The notes under the pieces are model-generated. The model was not told the DNA's origin, ran no database searches, and saw only the letters and a list, made by a program, of their open reading frames with translations. A stretch of DNA of 46,973 nucleotides, from assembly GCA_013176395.1 (NCBI GenBank), contig JABMLP010000054.1, positions 1 to 46,973 of the forward strand. The letters are read 5' to 3'. A program made the translations under genes and the position numbers. The first letter of the stretch is position 1. Every line of letters begins with the position of its first letter. This DNA comes from Venturia oleaginea. Lineage: Eukaryota; Ascomycota; Dothideomycetes; Venturiales; Venturiaceae. Shown piece after piece: positions 16,822 to 27,189 of this stretch.

Positions 16822-19800
16822 TTACCGGGTGTGCAGGACTAAAGAGGGTGTGGTAGGTGGGATAATCAAACAGACAAACGCCATACATCGCTTCTGCCAG
16901 CTTGTAGCAGATTCGAAGGCGCTGGCCACCGCTACTCGGTCTCTTCGGGCCCCTGTTTGAGCTCCTATATCTTCGCCGACACCGTCGCCCTTGCCATACT
17001 CTGCCTCGAAGCGGTCTAAGTCCTCGACTTCTGTGAATAATGAACGTGGCTGCCAATCGGGATCTGCATAGCCTTTCCATTTGATTAATAACTGACGAAC
17101 CCAGCCTCGCCCAACCCGTTTCTTCTCTGCGCGAAGTATACGTTCTACTTCAAACTCAGCCTCTGTTTCTTCGGTTTGAGGCACTAATGGTGGCGGCTGG
17201 GTATCATCGGATTCTTGTGAGGGCAGTGTGTCGGTTGCGGCTCGGCGGAGTAGGTCAACGTGGAAACGGTTATGGATACCACTTGGCAGGTCAGCCAGCT
17301 CGTATACCATCGGGGAGATCTGGTTCTCGACAGTGTATTTGGCTTGCGTCCACGCCAGTTTCTTTGATAGCTGCGGAGTATTGATATTCCTAAGGTTCAA
17401 CCAGACTTTGTCGCCCTTTTTTAACGTTTCGGCAGCTTGACGTGACCTGTTGGCGTCGTTCTCCATCTTCTGCTGGGACCAGGCCATCGCTGCCTGTGCA
17501 TATTCTTGTGCCTCTTCTATTCGTTGCACAAAGGTCTCGGCATCGGCTGTTGGTGAGTTACTGGGTGAGATTCGTTGTACTTTCTGGATTGGTTCCGCAT
17601 GGTAGCCGTGGGTTAGATAGAATGGACTCATCCCTGTGACTGAAGAGTCACGATTGTTCAGTGCTAACATAGCCGTAGGTAGTAGCGTTGGCCAGTCTAG
17701 TTGGGAGTATGCGATGAAGGCGCGGAGATAGCGTAGAACTTCCTGGTTCATACGCTCGGTCGCGCCATCGGTCTGTGGATGAAAGGCTGTAGAGAGTCTC
17801 TGCTCAATCTTTGTAAGTTCGCAAAGCTTCCTCCAAAAACGACCTGTCCAATTGCTGCCTCTGTCCGACGTCAATGCCATGGGAAATCCGTGGTAGCGAT
17901 AGTGGCATTGTAAGAACCTTTTCGCGCACTCTTTGGCGCTCATTGTAGTCATAGCCTCCAACGTAACACTTTTGAGGAGGCGATCTGTGATAACCATGAG
18001 GTATTTTGGGCCGTTTTCCTCCGCGGGCAAATCAGTCATGAAATCGATTGATAGCTCGCTGTGGAAGCGGGCCGGGATTGGAAGTGGTTTCAGAAGACCT
18101 CGCTTCTTATCACGCCATATTCCTGTTCTCCCACATACGTCGCAATTACGTACAAACTGCCGGACTGTCTTGTATTGTTGGGGCCAAAAGAAACTTCTGG
18201 ATAGAATCGCAAGCGTGCTATCTCTCCCTGGGTGTCCAGTAACATGGGAATCGTGAGTTTGTTGGACCAGCGTTGTTCGCAGCGGTTCCCAATCTGGTAC
18301 CCATAGGATCCCTCTTCTCGTGACCGCGCCGTGGTCGTCTACTTCGCATTCGGGTAGCTGTACCGACAACTTGAGCTCTGGAGGAAAGGAACGTTCGCCA
18401 GTAACTATAGCCGTATGAATAGCTTCGTAGGATTGGTCCTCTGCTATTGCGCGATCCCAGAGAAGTTGTAACTCTGGTTTCTCGAAAAGATCGCATCCTT
18501 TTGCAACTGACCGGTTTTGACCGTACCTAGTAGTGGACCGGTGTTGACCGTTTTCGGCAGTCAGCTGGTGTCGACCGTCCAGTCCAGTATTTTGCTGGGG
18601 CTCCCGTATAACGTCCCATGTACCATTGGATGTATTCGGTGTATTGACTGGGCAGATAAGGGCTTGTATTGCGATTGTTTCGGTCGTCCTCTCGGAAAGA
18701 GGAGGAAGCCATTCGTCCTTGATCAACTGGGCCACTCGCCCTTGTAGTCTCTCGTCGTTCTTGTCATGTGGCATATCTTGATGTCTTCTTGATAGTGCGT
18801 CTGGTCTTTGCGCTAGTTTTCCGGCGCGAAATTCCAGCTGGAATTGGTACTCAGATAGAATTAGCGACCATCTTGCTTGTCTCTCTGACAAACGCTGCGC
18901 TGTCATAAAGTAGCGGAGATTCTTGTGATCGGTAAGGACTTTGAAAGGTGCTGCAACACTGCGTAGTTCTCCTCTCCAGTGTTCAATGGACTTGATTACT
19001 GCCAGTAATTCTTTATCGTGGATCTCGTAGTTACATTCAGCCGCAGTGAGCTTGCGGGAGAAGTATGCTACTGGTCGTAGTTTTCCTTTCATATCCTTCT
19101 GCGACAACGTGCCTCCCAGCGCGTAGCCAGAGCAGTCGCACTCGAGTACCGTATCCAGGTCTGGATTCCAGTGAGCCAGTATTGGGGCGGAGATGAATAG
19201 CTCCTTCAAGACTTGAAAGGCGTTCTCATGTTCTTTGTTCCAGACAAAAGCGACGGCCTTCCGTGTTAACTTGATTAAGGGGTCGGAGAGCTCTGAGAAG
19301 TTGTCGATGAAGTCTCGGTAGAAATTTGCAAAGCCTAGGAAGGAGCGTACGCCTGTGACATTGACTGGAGCCTCCCATTCTTTAATCGCGGCAACTTTCT
19401 CTGGGTCGACTTTGATCCCTTCTCCTGCAGTGATAATGAACCCCAGATATTTGACCTCCTGAACAGCAAACTCGCACTTGCTTAAGTCTAGCCGAAGTCC
19501 AGCAGTCTTGAGCTTGGCAAGACTTTGGTTAACCTTAACCATGTGATCCAGATAGTCGCCGTCGCTCCATATCAAGACATCGTCCATGTAGGCTGAACAG
19601 CAGATATCTAGGGATTCCCGTAGGACTCCGTTGATGTATCGTTGAAAGCTCGCGGGTGCGCCAGCTAGTCCGAAGGGGGTAACTAGCCATTCGAATAGTC
19701 CAAATCGAGTGCGAAAAGCCGTTTTCCACTCATCGCCGTGCTTGATGCGGAGCCGATGAAATGCCGCTCTGACGTCAAGTTTGGTGTACCAACGCGCTGT

Positions 19801-20898
19801 TGCTAGATTTCGTAGGGTTTCTCGGATTAGTGGCAATGGGTAGCGGTCCGATCGAGTGATTCGATTCAGTGCCCGATAGTCTACACACATCCGAATGCCT
19901 CCACCTGGTTTCCTTACAAATAAGACTGGGGCTGCCGCTGGTGAGTTGCTGGCGCGTATCCAGCCCTTGTCCATATAGTCCGAAAGTGTTTTTCGTAGGA
20001 CTAATAGCTCTTCCCTCGACATGCCGTATAATGGGCCCCAAGGAACTTCTGCCTCGCGACCTTGTTCATCTCGTATCAATTCGATAACGTGATCGCGACC
20101 CTCTTGATGGGGCGCGATCTCTCCGTCTTCGTCGTCGAGAAAGGCATCAGCATGCTCTGCTATTTCTTCTGGTATCTCTTGTCGGATTTCTTCCTCAGTC
20201 TTTCTCTGTTTTCTTTCTGCTAACTTGCTTAGGGCCTTGTTGATATCCGACATCGAGATAGCCAGCACTTGTGTACCATCCGGTCCATCTCTTCTCAACC
20301 GTCGCTGGGCCCTTCCAACAATAGCTGCAAATACAGATCCTGACACTAGACAAGCCGCCCGCACGTGAGCGAGCCGGTCTCGCGCTTTGGTGTTCTGTTC
20401 TAGCCACCCCTTTTCTCTTACCGTGATGCGCTGGGATCCTTGACCAATAAGCAGCTTTCTCTTAGCTGCTATATATCGCACCCAGTTTCTCTCTGCCCAT
20501 GCCTTGCCTAGGATAATAGGGAAGCTCAATCCTTTCACTATATACCCATAGACTCGCTCTGCTCGACCATCAATGTCGATCGTAGCGTAGGTCATGTGCG
20601 TAATACGGAGGTCTTCTCCGTTCTCGTGGCTCTCTTTAGCCAGTGCCAATTGTTTGGTGTCAATTGGGATGCGCGGTAGACGATGTGTTTGGACACTCTT
20701 CTCGCTGAAAGCAGCATAAGGGAGGCAGCCGTTATCAAAGAAGGATTCGGTGAAAGAAGTTCCGTTGATCAAGGTATCTATCAAGAAGGGTGTACTTTCC
20801 ATCCTATCCTTTGCTGCTTTGATTTCTCTTATGCCTGGTAGCTTTGTAATGTCTTCGCCATGTACATCTACTTCAGACCCTCGTGCGCGACGATGCAC
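16822..20898 (-). CDS. Element B Pol polyprotein (protease-RT-RNase H-integrase-chromodomain)
   Basis: 1358 residues without interruption. Near residues 40-60 is a protease-like segment with SFFDNGCLPYAAFS, where the usual DSG is DNG. RT at about 320-500 has VDYRALN, LDVRAAFHRL, FGLAGAPASFQ and the catalytic YMDDVLIW (near 19570-19592). RNase H at about 575-690 has LECDCSGYALGG and TDHKNLRYF. Integrase has the HHCC finger (HVTGHPGRD ... CDVC) and a D,D,E core at SIDFMTDLP, TSDRGSNWTG and QTDGATERMNQ. The C-terminal chromodomain has EVERILRAEK and LLIKWKGYADPDW. The frame is open upstream through the end of gag and is offset from it, so Pol is probably made by frameshifting at the gag end rather than from its own ATG. 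Intact, probably recent. Confidence 0.93.
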   Translation of the reverse strand: MHRRARGSEVDVHGEDITKLPGIREIKAAKDRMESTPFLIDTLINGTSFTESFFDNGCLPYAAFSEKSVQTHRLPRIPIDTKQLALAKESHENGEDLRITHMTYATIDIDGRAERVYGYIVKGLSFPIILGKAWAERNWVRYIAAKRKLLIGQGSQRITVREKGWLEQNTKARDRLAHVRAACLVSGSVFAAIVGRAQRRLRRDGPDGTQVLAISMSDINKALSKLAERKQRKTEEEIRQEIPEEIAEHADAFLDDEDGEIAPHQEGRDHVIELIRDEQGREAEVPWGPLYGMSREELLVLRKTLSDYMDKGWIRASNSPAAAPVLFVRKPGGGIRMCVDYRALNRITRSDRYPLPLIRETLRNLATARWYTKLDVRAAFHRLRIKHGDEWKTAFRTRFGLFEWLVTPFGLAGAPASFQRYINGVLRESLDICCSAYMDDVLIWSDGDYLDHMVKVNQSLAKLKTAGLRLDLSKCEFAVQEVKYLGFIITAGEGIKVDPEKVAAIKEWEAPVNVTGVRSFLGFANFYRDFIDNFSELSDPLIKLTRKAVAFVWNKEHENAFQVLKELFISAPILAHWNPDLDTVLECDCSGYALGGTLSQKDMKGKLRPVAYFSRKLTAAECNYEIHDKELLAVIKSIEHWRGELRSVAAPFKVLTDHKNLRYFMTAQRLSERQARWSLILSEYQFQLEFRAGKLAQRPDALSRRHQDMPHDKNDERLQGRVAQLIKDEWLPPLSERTTETIAIQALICPVNTPNTSNGTWDVIREPQQNTGLDGRHQLTAENGQHRSTTRYGQNRSVAKGCDLFEKPELQLLWDRAIAEDQSYEAIHTAIVTGERSFPPELKLSVQLPECEVDDHGAVTRRGILWVPDWEPLRTTLVQQTHDSHVTGHPGRDSTLAILSRSFFWPQQYKTVRQFVRNCDVCGRTGIWRDKKRGLLKPLPIPARFHSELSIDFMTDLPAEENGPKYLMVITDRLLKSVTLEAMTTMSAKECAKRFLQCHYRYHGFPMALTSDRGSNWTGRFWRKLCELTKIEQRLSTAFHPQTDGATERMNQEVLRYLRAFIAYSQLDWPTLLPTAMLALNNRDSSVTGMSPFYLTHGYHAEPIQKVQRISPSNSPTADAETFVQRIEEAQEYAQAAMAWSQQKMENDANRSRQAAETLKKGDKVWLNLRNINTPQLSKKLAWTQAKYTVENQISPMVYELADLPSGIHNRFHVDLLRRAATDTLPSQESDDTQPPPLVPQTEETEAEFEVERILRAEKKRVGRGWVRQLLIKWKGYADPDWQPRSLFTEVEDLDRFEAEYGKGDGVGEDIGAQTGARRDRVAVASAFESATSWQKRCMAFVCLIIPPTTPSLVLHTR

Positions 20899-20906
20899 AA
20901 GGGTAG

Positions 20907-22001
20907 CTAGTTTTCCGACTCTGATGAGGCTTCCTGTAGGGAGTCATCGGTATGCTGTGTAATTACCGCAGTGACCTGAGTCTTTGGACGTGTTGCTGGT
21001 CGGAATTCGCATACGTTCGGGTGGTGCTTGGGCTTCTTACAGCGCCCGCATTTGCCCGCTTGTATAAGTGCCAAGAACTCTGTTTGGGATCGCCATTTCG
21101 CTCTAGGTCGTCGGTCCTTCTTCGCATCCTTTCCGAGTGTATCGACCCGAGCTATCAGTGCTGCGATCTGCGCTGAAAGGGCGTTGATGCCAGTCATTTC
21201 GACATCGCCTTCTGCGTCACGACTGACTGTTTGGGGTGATTGTGGCCTCCCTCGAGTCGTTGGCGTCTCCTTATCCGTACTTGGATAGCGGCGTTGGTGG
21301 GATAGAGCCTCTGTCTTCGTCGCGAAGTACTGTACATCTTTTACGTAAGTGTCGTAGTCGTCCCTGGACAATCGCACTGATTTCAAGGTCTGTTGGAGGG
21401 AGTAGTTGAGCGCGTTGTTCATGATAGTGATCTTTGAGGCTCTTTGCGGCGCTAGGGATCCAGCTTGCGATGTCAGTTGTTCGAACTGCTGGCGGAAGTC
21501 TTCGAACGGTTGTCTGCTGCCTTGGCTAATCTTGTTCAGCTCGTCGAGAGCTTTAGCTTCCGCTTCATGATCTAAGAACTTGTCGTCCATATGCTTGATA
21601 AAGGACTCGGGTTCGTAGTTGTCATGTTGCTCTCCATTGCTTAGCCATTGAATGACGCGTTGTTGTTTCTCTGTCGGAAGCCCGTTGAAGATGTTCGCGC
21701 ATATTCCTTGATTGCTTCCAAGCTTCCCATTTTCAACAGTGATTTTTGTCTTGATCTGCCATCTGAACAGCGTGTAGTTGTCTCTTTTCCCGTCCCATTT
21801 AGGCCATGCAATAGCTTTTGCACCGGTGTTCCCATCAACACTGACTGCGGTCAGAGCTGCCACCAATTGTTGTACGGTGTCAGGCGAATTTGCTCGAGCC
21901 ATTGAGAGTTTGTCGATTCCTTGCGTAATGCTCGCGATTGGGTCGTCGTCGGTAGTAGGGGTGTAGGTTGTAGGAGTCGATAGGGTACTGTTGCTACGCA
22001 T
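20907..22001 (-). CDS. Element B Gag
   Basis: 364 residues from the ATG at 21999-22001 (an earlier GTG gives three more residues). The middle part (WPKWDGKRDNYTLFRWQIKT ... VIQWL ... FLDHEAEAKALDELNKIS) is a typical retrotransposon capsid-like region. Near residue 330 a zinc knuckle CGRCKKPKHHPNVC (CX2CX4HX4C) is expected to bind element RNA. It ends SSESEN just before the pol frame, with the two frames overlapping at the gag stop. Confidence 0.88.
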   Translation of the reverse strand: MRSNSTLSTPTTYTPTTDDDPIASITQGIDKLSMARANSPDTVQQLVAALTAVSVDGNTGAKAIAWPKWDGKRDNYTLFRWQIKTKITVENGKLGSNQGICANIFNGLPTEKQQRVIQWLSNGEQHDNYEPESFIKHMDDKFLDHEAEAKALDELNKISQGSRQPFEDFRQQFEQLTSQAGSLAPQRASKITIMNNALNYSLQQTLKSVRLSRDDYDTYVKDVQYFATKTEALSHQRRYPSTDKETPTTRGRPQSPQTVSRDAEGDVEMTGINALSAQIAALIARVDTLGKDAKKDRRPRAKWRSQTEFLALIQAGKCGRCKKPKHHPNVCEFRPATRPKTQVTAVITQHTDDSLQEASSESEN

Positions 22002-22024
22002 CAAGTACACCTAGGTTTGTAAAG

Positions 22025-22035
22025 AACTGAATCTA
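22025..22035 (-). promoter_or_regulatory. Element B primer site, complementary to its own LTR (self-priming)
   Basis: The minus strand reads TAGATTCAGTT immediately after the 5' LTR. The LTR contains the exact complement AACTGAATCTA (minus strand of 22089-22099), an 11-nt match. In Tf1/sushi elements the first 11 nt of the transcript fold onto the primer site and prime reverse transcription. By that model the transcript would start at the AACTGAATCTA in the LTR. Confidence 0.8.
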
Positions 22036-22211
22036 TATTACGGGACGGTAGCTGGAAAGACGCAGCATACTCGTAGCCAAAGATTGTTTAGATTCAGTTA
22101 AGGAGTGAAGGTATCTACAAACAGAGAACCTCAATGAGGTTCTTTCTCTATACTAGGCTCAATCAGGCTTAGGCTCTTAGCCTATACCAACCATGGGCCA
22201 TGCCCATAACA
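22036..22211 (-). repeat. 5' LTR of element B
   Basis: 176 bp, identical by eye to 16634-16809. Contains the predicted transcript start and self-priming sequence at 22089-22099. Confidence 0.95.
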
Positions 22212-22216
22212 CGTTT

Positions 22217-25200
22217 GCAGAGTACTTTCCAGAGGATAGCAACGAATTGGGATCCTCGGTCGGAGATAATGCTTCGAGGTAAGCCGTGGAGGCGGTAGAC
22301 GTGTTGGAGAAAGAGTAAGGCGCATTCGCGGGCTTCTGGGAGTTTTTGGCAGGGGATAAGGTGCTTGATTTTGGTGAGGCGATCGACAATTACTAAGAGG
22401 CAGGTATTACCTCCTTTGCGTGTAGCAGGTAAATCGGTAATGAAGTCCATCTGGATGTCTTCCCATCTTCATTGAGGGGCTTCGAGAGTGTTGAGGAGTC
22501 CTTGGTACATTAGGTTGCTCGGTTTTGCGCGTCGACAGGCGTCGCATCGTGAGACCCATTTGTCCGAGTTGGCGTGCATGCCATGCCAGTAGTAGAACTT
22601 GCGGAGTTTGAGGAAGTTGTTAGCTTTACCCGGGTGACCTGCGACATTACAGTCGTGGTTCGCTTTCAGAATGTATGCTTGTAGTGTATCGTCTTGGGGA
22701 ATAAATAGACACTTTTTATACCAAAGGCGGCCGTCGCGTTCTTCGCAGTCTTGCATCCGCAACGTTCGGTGGTGGGTTTTGCCGTCGCGTAGTTTTTTCA
22801 AGACTTCGCGTGGTTCTTTGTCTTTAGTCAACGCTCTAGCGTAGAGTTCTTTAGTCAACGCTCTAGCGTAGAGTTCTTCAAACTTGTCTTCGTCCCAAAT
22901 AAGCTCTTCGTCGTCTGGGTCTTGCGAAGGGATGAATATGTCCGGAGGGGAGAACGGGGTGGTTGGGGTTTGTTCTTCAGCTACTGCGTCGTTGCTAGGT
23001 TTGTTCCATATATCGTTGAGGGGCTCAAGGGATTCGTCCCCGTCATTTTCGGAAGAGTCGCGGTAGTCTGGGTTTTTCTCGAAGTCTTGTGGAGAGGAGT
23101 GGTCACGACGCGTAACTGGGCATAATGAAAGATTGTGGACTTGGAGCGCTAGTTCTTTTCGAATCTTAGGGTCAAGTGTGTGGGGTTTAAGCATAACCTG
23201 TGACTGGTGCTGGATACGCGGGTCGGATACGTTTGAGGGGAGGTCTTGGGAGCGGCGGGTCAAGGCGTCGGGTTTCGTAGTATCTTTTCCTGGTCTCCAT
23301 TTGATTTCGAAGTGGAATTGGGAGAGGAATTCGGTCCAACGGGCTTGTCGGCGAGTGAGTTTTTTGGTTGACATGTAGTATTCGAGGTTTCGGTGGTCTG
23401 TAATAACTTCGATCGGGTCTTCAGTTCCTTCGAGCTCTCCTCGCCACTCTTCAAATGCGCGAATGATTGCTAGGAGTTCTTTGTCGTAGATTTCGTAATT
23501 ACACTCCTGAGGTGTGAACTTGTGAGAGAAGAAGGCGACGGGGTGTAGCAAACCGTCATTGCCGTTTTGTGAGAGTACTCCAGCGCCTACCCAGTCGGAG
23601 GCGTCTGTTTCGACAATACACTTCTTTGTAGGGTCGAAATGTGCGAGGATTGGTGCGGAGATGAAGGCTTCTTGGAGTTTATCAAAAGCGGCGCGCTGTT
23701 TTGGGCCGAAGTAGAACGGCTTGTCTTTTTTCAGTAAGTCGGTAAGAGGTTTCGCGGTGGAGGAGTAATTGAAAATAAAACGGCGGTAGAAATTGGCAAA
23801 ACCGAGGAAGGATTGGACGTCATGGCGAGTGGTACAGTATTGCCAATCAATGATTGTTTTGACTTTGTCCGGGTCCATCCGGATTCCGTGGTCTGTGATA
23901 ATTAAACCGAGAAATTTGACTTCTGTCTGGTAGAATTCGCATTTGTCGATGTCGATGTTGAGTCCTGCTGCGTGCATTCGTTCGATAACCTGCCGCACTT
24001 GAATTTTATGCTCTTCGAGAGTTTCGCTGTAGATTAGGATGTCGTCGAGGTACGCGGTGCAGAAAACGTCGAGAAAGTCTTTAAGTTGTTCGTTAATATA
24101 CGACTGCCAGGTCGCCGGGGCATTGCAGAGGCCGAAGTTCATAACTAGAGATTCGAACAGACCGAAGCAGGTTCTGAATGCAGTGAGAGGAACGCTGTCG
24201 GGGTGGACTCGGAGTGCGTTGAATGCTGAGATAATATCGATCTTCGTGAAGTACTTGGCTTTGCTGAGTTTGTCTAGGGTTTCGCGGAGTAAGGGAATAG
24301 GGTATCGGTTTTTTCGAGTATTCGCGTTGAGTTTTCGGTAGTCTACGCAGAATCGCAGACCACCACCTGGTTTTTTAACAAAGATACATGGGGAACTGAC
24401 GTCGGACTGGCTTTTTCTGATAAAACCTTTTCCCAAATTCTCCTCCAGCCATTTCCGGAGGCATTTGAGTTCGTTCTGGGACATACCGTAGAGAGGAGCG
24501 TTGGGTAACTGGTCTTTCTTGTCTTCTTGAATTTCGATTTTGTGGTCGACGAGGCGTGAAGGGGGCAGTGAATCAGCAGCTTTTCTGTTAAAAGCGTGCG
24601 CGAGGTCGTGAAGGTCTTTGGGTAACTGGGGGCGAGGGTCTTTGTAATCTGGTTTCTTCGCCAGAAATTCATCGATATCTTGAATACTGATTGCGTAGAT
24701 TTGAGCATTGGGCTGCTTAGAATTCCATTGAAAAGCGTGAGAGTTGACAATCTTCCAATCGCGAGGAGAGTCCGGGGTTTCTTGAGGCGGTGCGCGGGCA
24801 CCAAACGGGAGCGGGATATACTCAACAGAGCCCTTGTGGCCCTGAAGACATTTCTTAGAACAGTGGGTACCGAAGTGAATACTACGATTCTCAAAATCGA
24901 GTTTCACACCGTGGAGGTTCATCCAGGGAGTGCCAAAGATGACTGCTGCGGAGCCGAGACGGGTAACAAAGAATTTCGTGGTTTCGAGGTGGTGTTCTCC
25001 GGTTCTGACGGAGACGTGGATTTCGTGAGTAACGTAAGAGGGTGCAGAGGATGCCTGTTCGCCGTCAAAGGCTTTGAGGCGGCGGGGGTTTTCGAGGGGA
25101 ATAAAGGGAAAGCCGTGGGATTGCGCAAAATCGAGGTCTATGAAACTTCCTGTGGCAAAGGAATCAGTAACGGCGAGGGTTTTGATCGATTCATTAAGTG

Positions 25201-25342
25201 TAATTGGGACTATGATTGGTCTAGAGTCTACTGGTCCATCAATCTCTCCTGTTGATTTCTCTGAGTAACCTAGAACTGCCGAACTGATGTGAAGAACATG
25301 TCGTTTCGATTTGTTGTCGTGTCTCGATGAACGTCTTTTCAA
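22217..25342 (-). pseudogene. Element A Pol, 5' part: protease-RT-RNase H-integrase (N-terminal half)
   Basis: About 1040 codons in one frame with a single stop. Protease-like start TDSFATGSFIDLDFA (DSG expected, DSF present). RT has VDYRKLNANTRKNRYP, DIISAFNALRV and AYLDDILIYS (near 24032-24056). RNase H has ETDASDWVGAGVLS and TDHRNLEYY. Integrase finger HDCNVAGHPGK ... CDAC, then the core with QMDFITDLP and ISDRGSQFV. A TGA at 22469-22471 lies in frame between LEAPQ and RWEDIQ, consistent with a CGA to TGA change. The frame ends at the element B insertion after VLCKR. The pol frame overlaps the gag stop and starts with no ATG (TTG at 25340-25342), so -1 frameshifting is likely in the parental element. 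Confidence 0.88.
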
Positions 25343-26913
25343 CGAGACTGTGAGTTTTCCGAACTCGGGGTGTATGGGGCTGATCCGAAGCCGTAGCTTG
25401 TGGTGCTAGAAGAGGCGGTAGAACTTGAGCGTTCTTCAGGGCCTTGAGTGATCCGGGAAGTCTGGACGTTCTGTGGATACGCTCCCGATGCTCCTGACAT
25501 ACTCATATTGCTAAAGCTCATAGGGGGAATGAAGTTTCGAGCTCCGGAGTTGCCAAACTGCATGGGGTCACTGGCGAACTGGTTGGGAGTAGTGAACTGA
25601 TTGGAGGGGCGTCCACGCTGGGCTTTCTTAGGGCATACGGCGGCGATGTGCTTCTGACCATTAGGCATAATTACTACGGGCTCTCCGCAGTATCCGCAAC
25701 GGTTGTTGGTCTTTCGCCATTGGATATTGGCGGCTTTCTCTTCCAGGGTCCAGGATGCAATTGGTTTCATCTGGAGAGACGGGAGGCAGGTACCTATGTC
25801 GGCGCCGGCACTACCGTTGAGGTTCATAACTGAAATGTCCATGGCATCTCCGAAAGCGTGAGAAGTGGCGGGGGAGACTAGGAATGCGCGTTGGGATGCA
25901 GAGGGAGCGGTAGCTGATGTAGATGATCCTGAGAATACGGGAGCTTTTCGAGCTCGAGAGATTTTCTCGAATTGTTTCATGTTGGCTTCGCAGTTGTGGC
26001 ACAGATCGATTAACTCCTCCAGTTTCTTTGTCGTAGGGACGTGAATCATTGCTCCGCTGAGTTCTGCGCTCAGGCCGTTGCGAAAGTTGACAATCATAAG
26101 TTGTTCCAAGGGGTTTGCGGGTTCTGAGACGTGAGGGAGGGTGATTCCGGCTTCTTGGAGTAGGCGTCGGAAGTCTACGGCGTAAGTAGCAAATGTTCGG
26201 TTTGCCATCTTGTGGTTCTGCAGCTTATTCATAGCATCTTGAATATCGAAACGAGGAGCGTAGCTGTCGTTGAGTTTTGAGATAAATTCGTCGAGGGATT
26301 CAAAAGGCCATGAATTCGTAGTTTCGTTGTAGTATGGGCGAATTGTGGATTTGCACTTGTCGTCAAGTCGATTGAAGGCGTAAGTAACTTGTGAGTTTAC
26401 TGAAGGGAATGCTTTGGAGTCTGCGCTGAGTTTTATCCGGAGGTCTAAGAGCTAGCTCTTGTATTTTTTTTTATCTCCTTCAAAGATAGAGATGTCGCCT
26501 TGGGTTGGTCGAGGGGCGGAGATTTCGCGAGAAGTAACGCCCTGGAGTTCTGCTCGAAGGGCGCGAGCTTCGTTCTCAGAGGCTTCGAGCTTGAGTTCTT
26601 GAATTGAACGGGACATGGTATCCTGGTCTCGCTGGGCTGTGTTGAACATATGGGAGATGGTAGCTAAAAGCTGGAGGAGTGGGAGCGCCGAAGCGCGGTC
26701 GAGAGTAACGTGTGAGACTGGGACGTATTCATTTTCGTTGACTGAGGCTTCGTCCGCCGGGGTTGCAAAGGTAGCTTGGATCTTCTGAGTAAGGGTTGCT
26801 GCGAGTCTAGGGGTTATAAAGAAGTCGTAGAAGGCTAGGGGGTTTTCGAGAGTACTGTTTTCGAGGGTGGTAGTATCGTCCGCAAGGGAGGGAAGGTCGA
26901 GAATTCGGGGCAT
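25339..26913 (-). pseudogene. Element A Gag with an in-frame TAG
   Basis: 525-codon frame from the ATG at 26911-26913 to the TGA at 25339-25341. A single TAG at 26452-26454 interrupts it after KKKYKS. The next residues LLDLRIKLSAD match the usual Gag context with Trp at this place (TGG to TAG). The second half includes RTFATYAVDFRRLLQEAG and a zinc knuckle-like CGYCGEPVV ... GQKHIAAVC (CX2C, then H-X4-C) near 25628-25700. Without read-through of the stop, this copy cannot make full Gag. Confidence 0.85.
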
Positions 26914-26973
26914 AGTTGGTGAGGTTTGTCGGCTGCGTAGACAATAGCAGCCCGACTTTTATCGTGAAAAGGG

Positions 26974-26983
26974 ATCCTTACAA
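26974..26983 (-). promoter_or_regulatory. Element A primer site, complementary to its own LTR
   Basis: Two bases inside the 5' LTR the minus strand reads TTGTAAGGAT. The LTR contains its complement ATCCTTACAA (minus strand of 27048-27057), a 10-nt match. This fits self-priming as in Tf1/sushi elements; the match is slightly shorter than in element B. Confidence 0.65.
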
Positions 26984-26985
26984 AC

Positions 26986-27189
26986 TGTCACGTTTGACCT
27001 TGGACTTGACTTGGAAGCATGACTTGAATTCTATGGGATGTGCGAAGTTGTAAGGATGAGGAGCTAACTAAGAGGTAGAGACGAGTCTAAGTACTTGCGA
27101 CCAGTCTCGCGCTAGACCTGATCGAGCAGAACCACCACATTTAACTACGTTTAACTGCATTCGAATACCAACATAGTTCGATCATGACA
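26986..27189 (-). repeat. 5' LTR of element A
   Basis: 204 bp, identical by eye to 15464-15667; followed by the target duplication AAAAA. Confidence 0.95.

Larger units (their letters stand above)
16634..22211 (-). mobile_element. Element B: complete Ty3/Gypsy chromodomain retrotransposon nested in A
   Basis: 5578 bp, minus strand. LTRs 16634-16809 and 22036-22211, 176 bp, identical by eye. 5-bp target duplication CGTTT at 16629-16633 and 22212-22216; the empty site restores the integrase frame of element A. In element orientation LTRs begin TGTTATGGGC and end CCGTAATA, so the 3' end is TA rather than CA. A polypurine tract (AAGGAGGGGGG) is at 16812-16824. Gag and pol are both open, so this copy could be active. 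Confidence 0.95.
15464..27189 (-). mobile_element. Element A: Ty3/Gypsy chromodomain retrotransposon, interrupted
   Basis: Full-length LTR element on the minus strand. LTRs at 15464-15667 and 26986-27189 (204 bp, identical by eye, TGTCA...TGACA ends), with 5-bp target duplication AAAAA at 15459-15463 and 27190-27194. Order gag-protease-RT-RNase H-integrase-chromodomain. It is split in the integrase by element B (16634-22211); without that insert it is about 6.1 kb. A purine-rich tract (GGGGGG on the minus strand, about 15670-15676) lies next to the 3' LTR. Confidence 0.93.

Noticed and set aside
18218..18747. Short frames inside element B pol on both strands
   Set aside because: They overlap the uninterrupted 1358-codon pol frame and show no independent signature.
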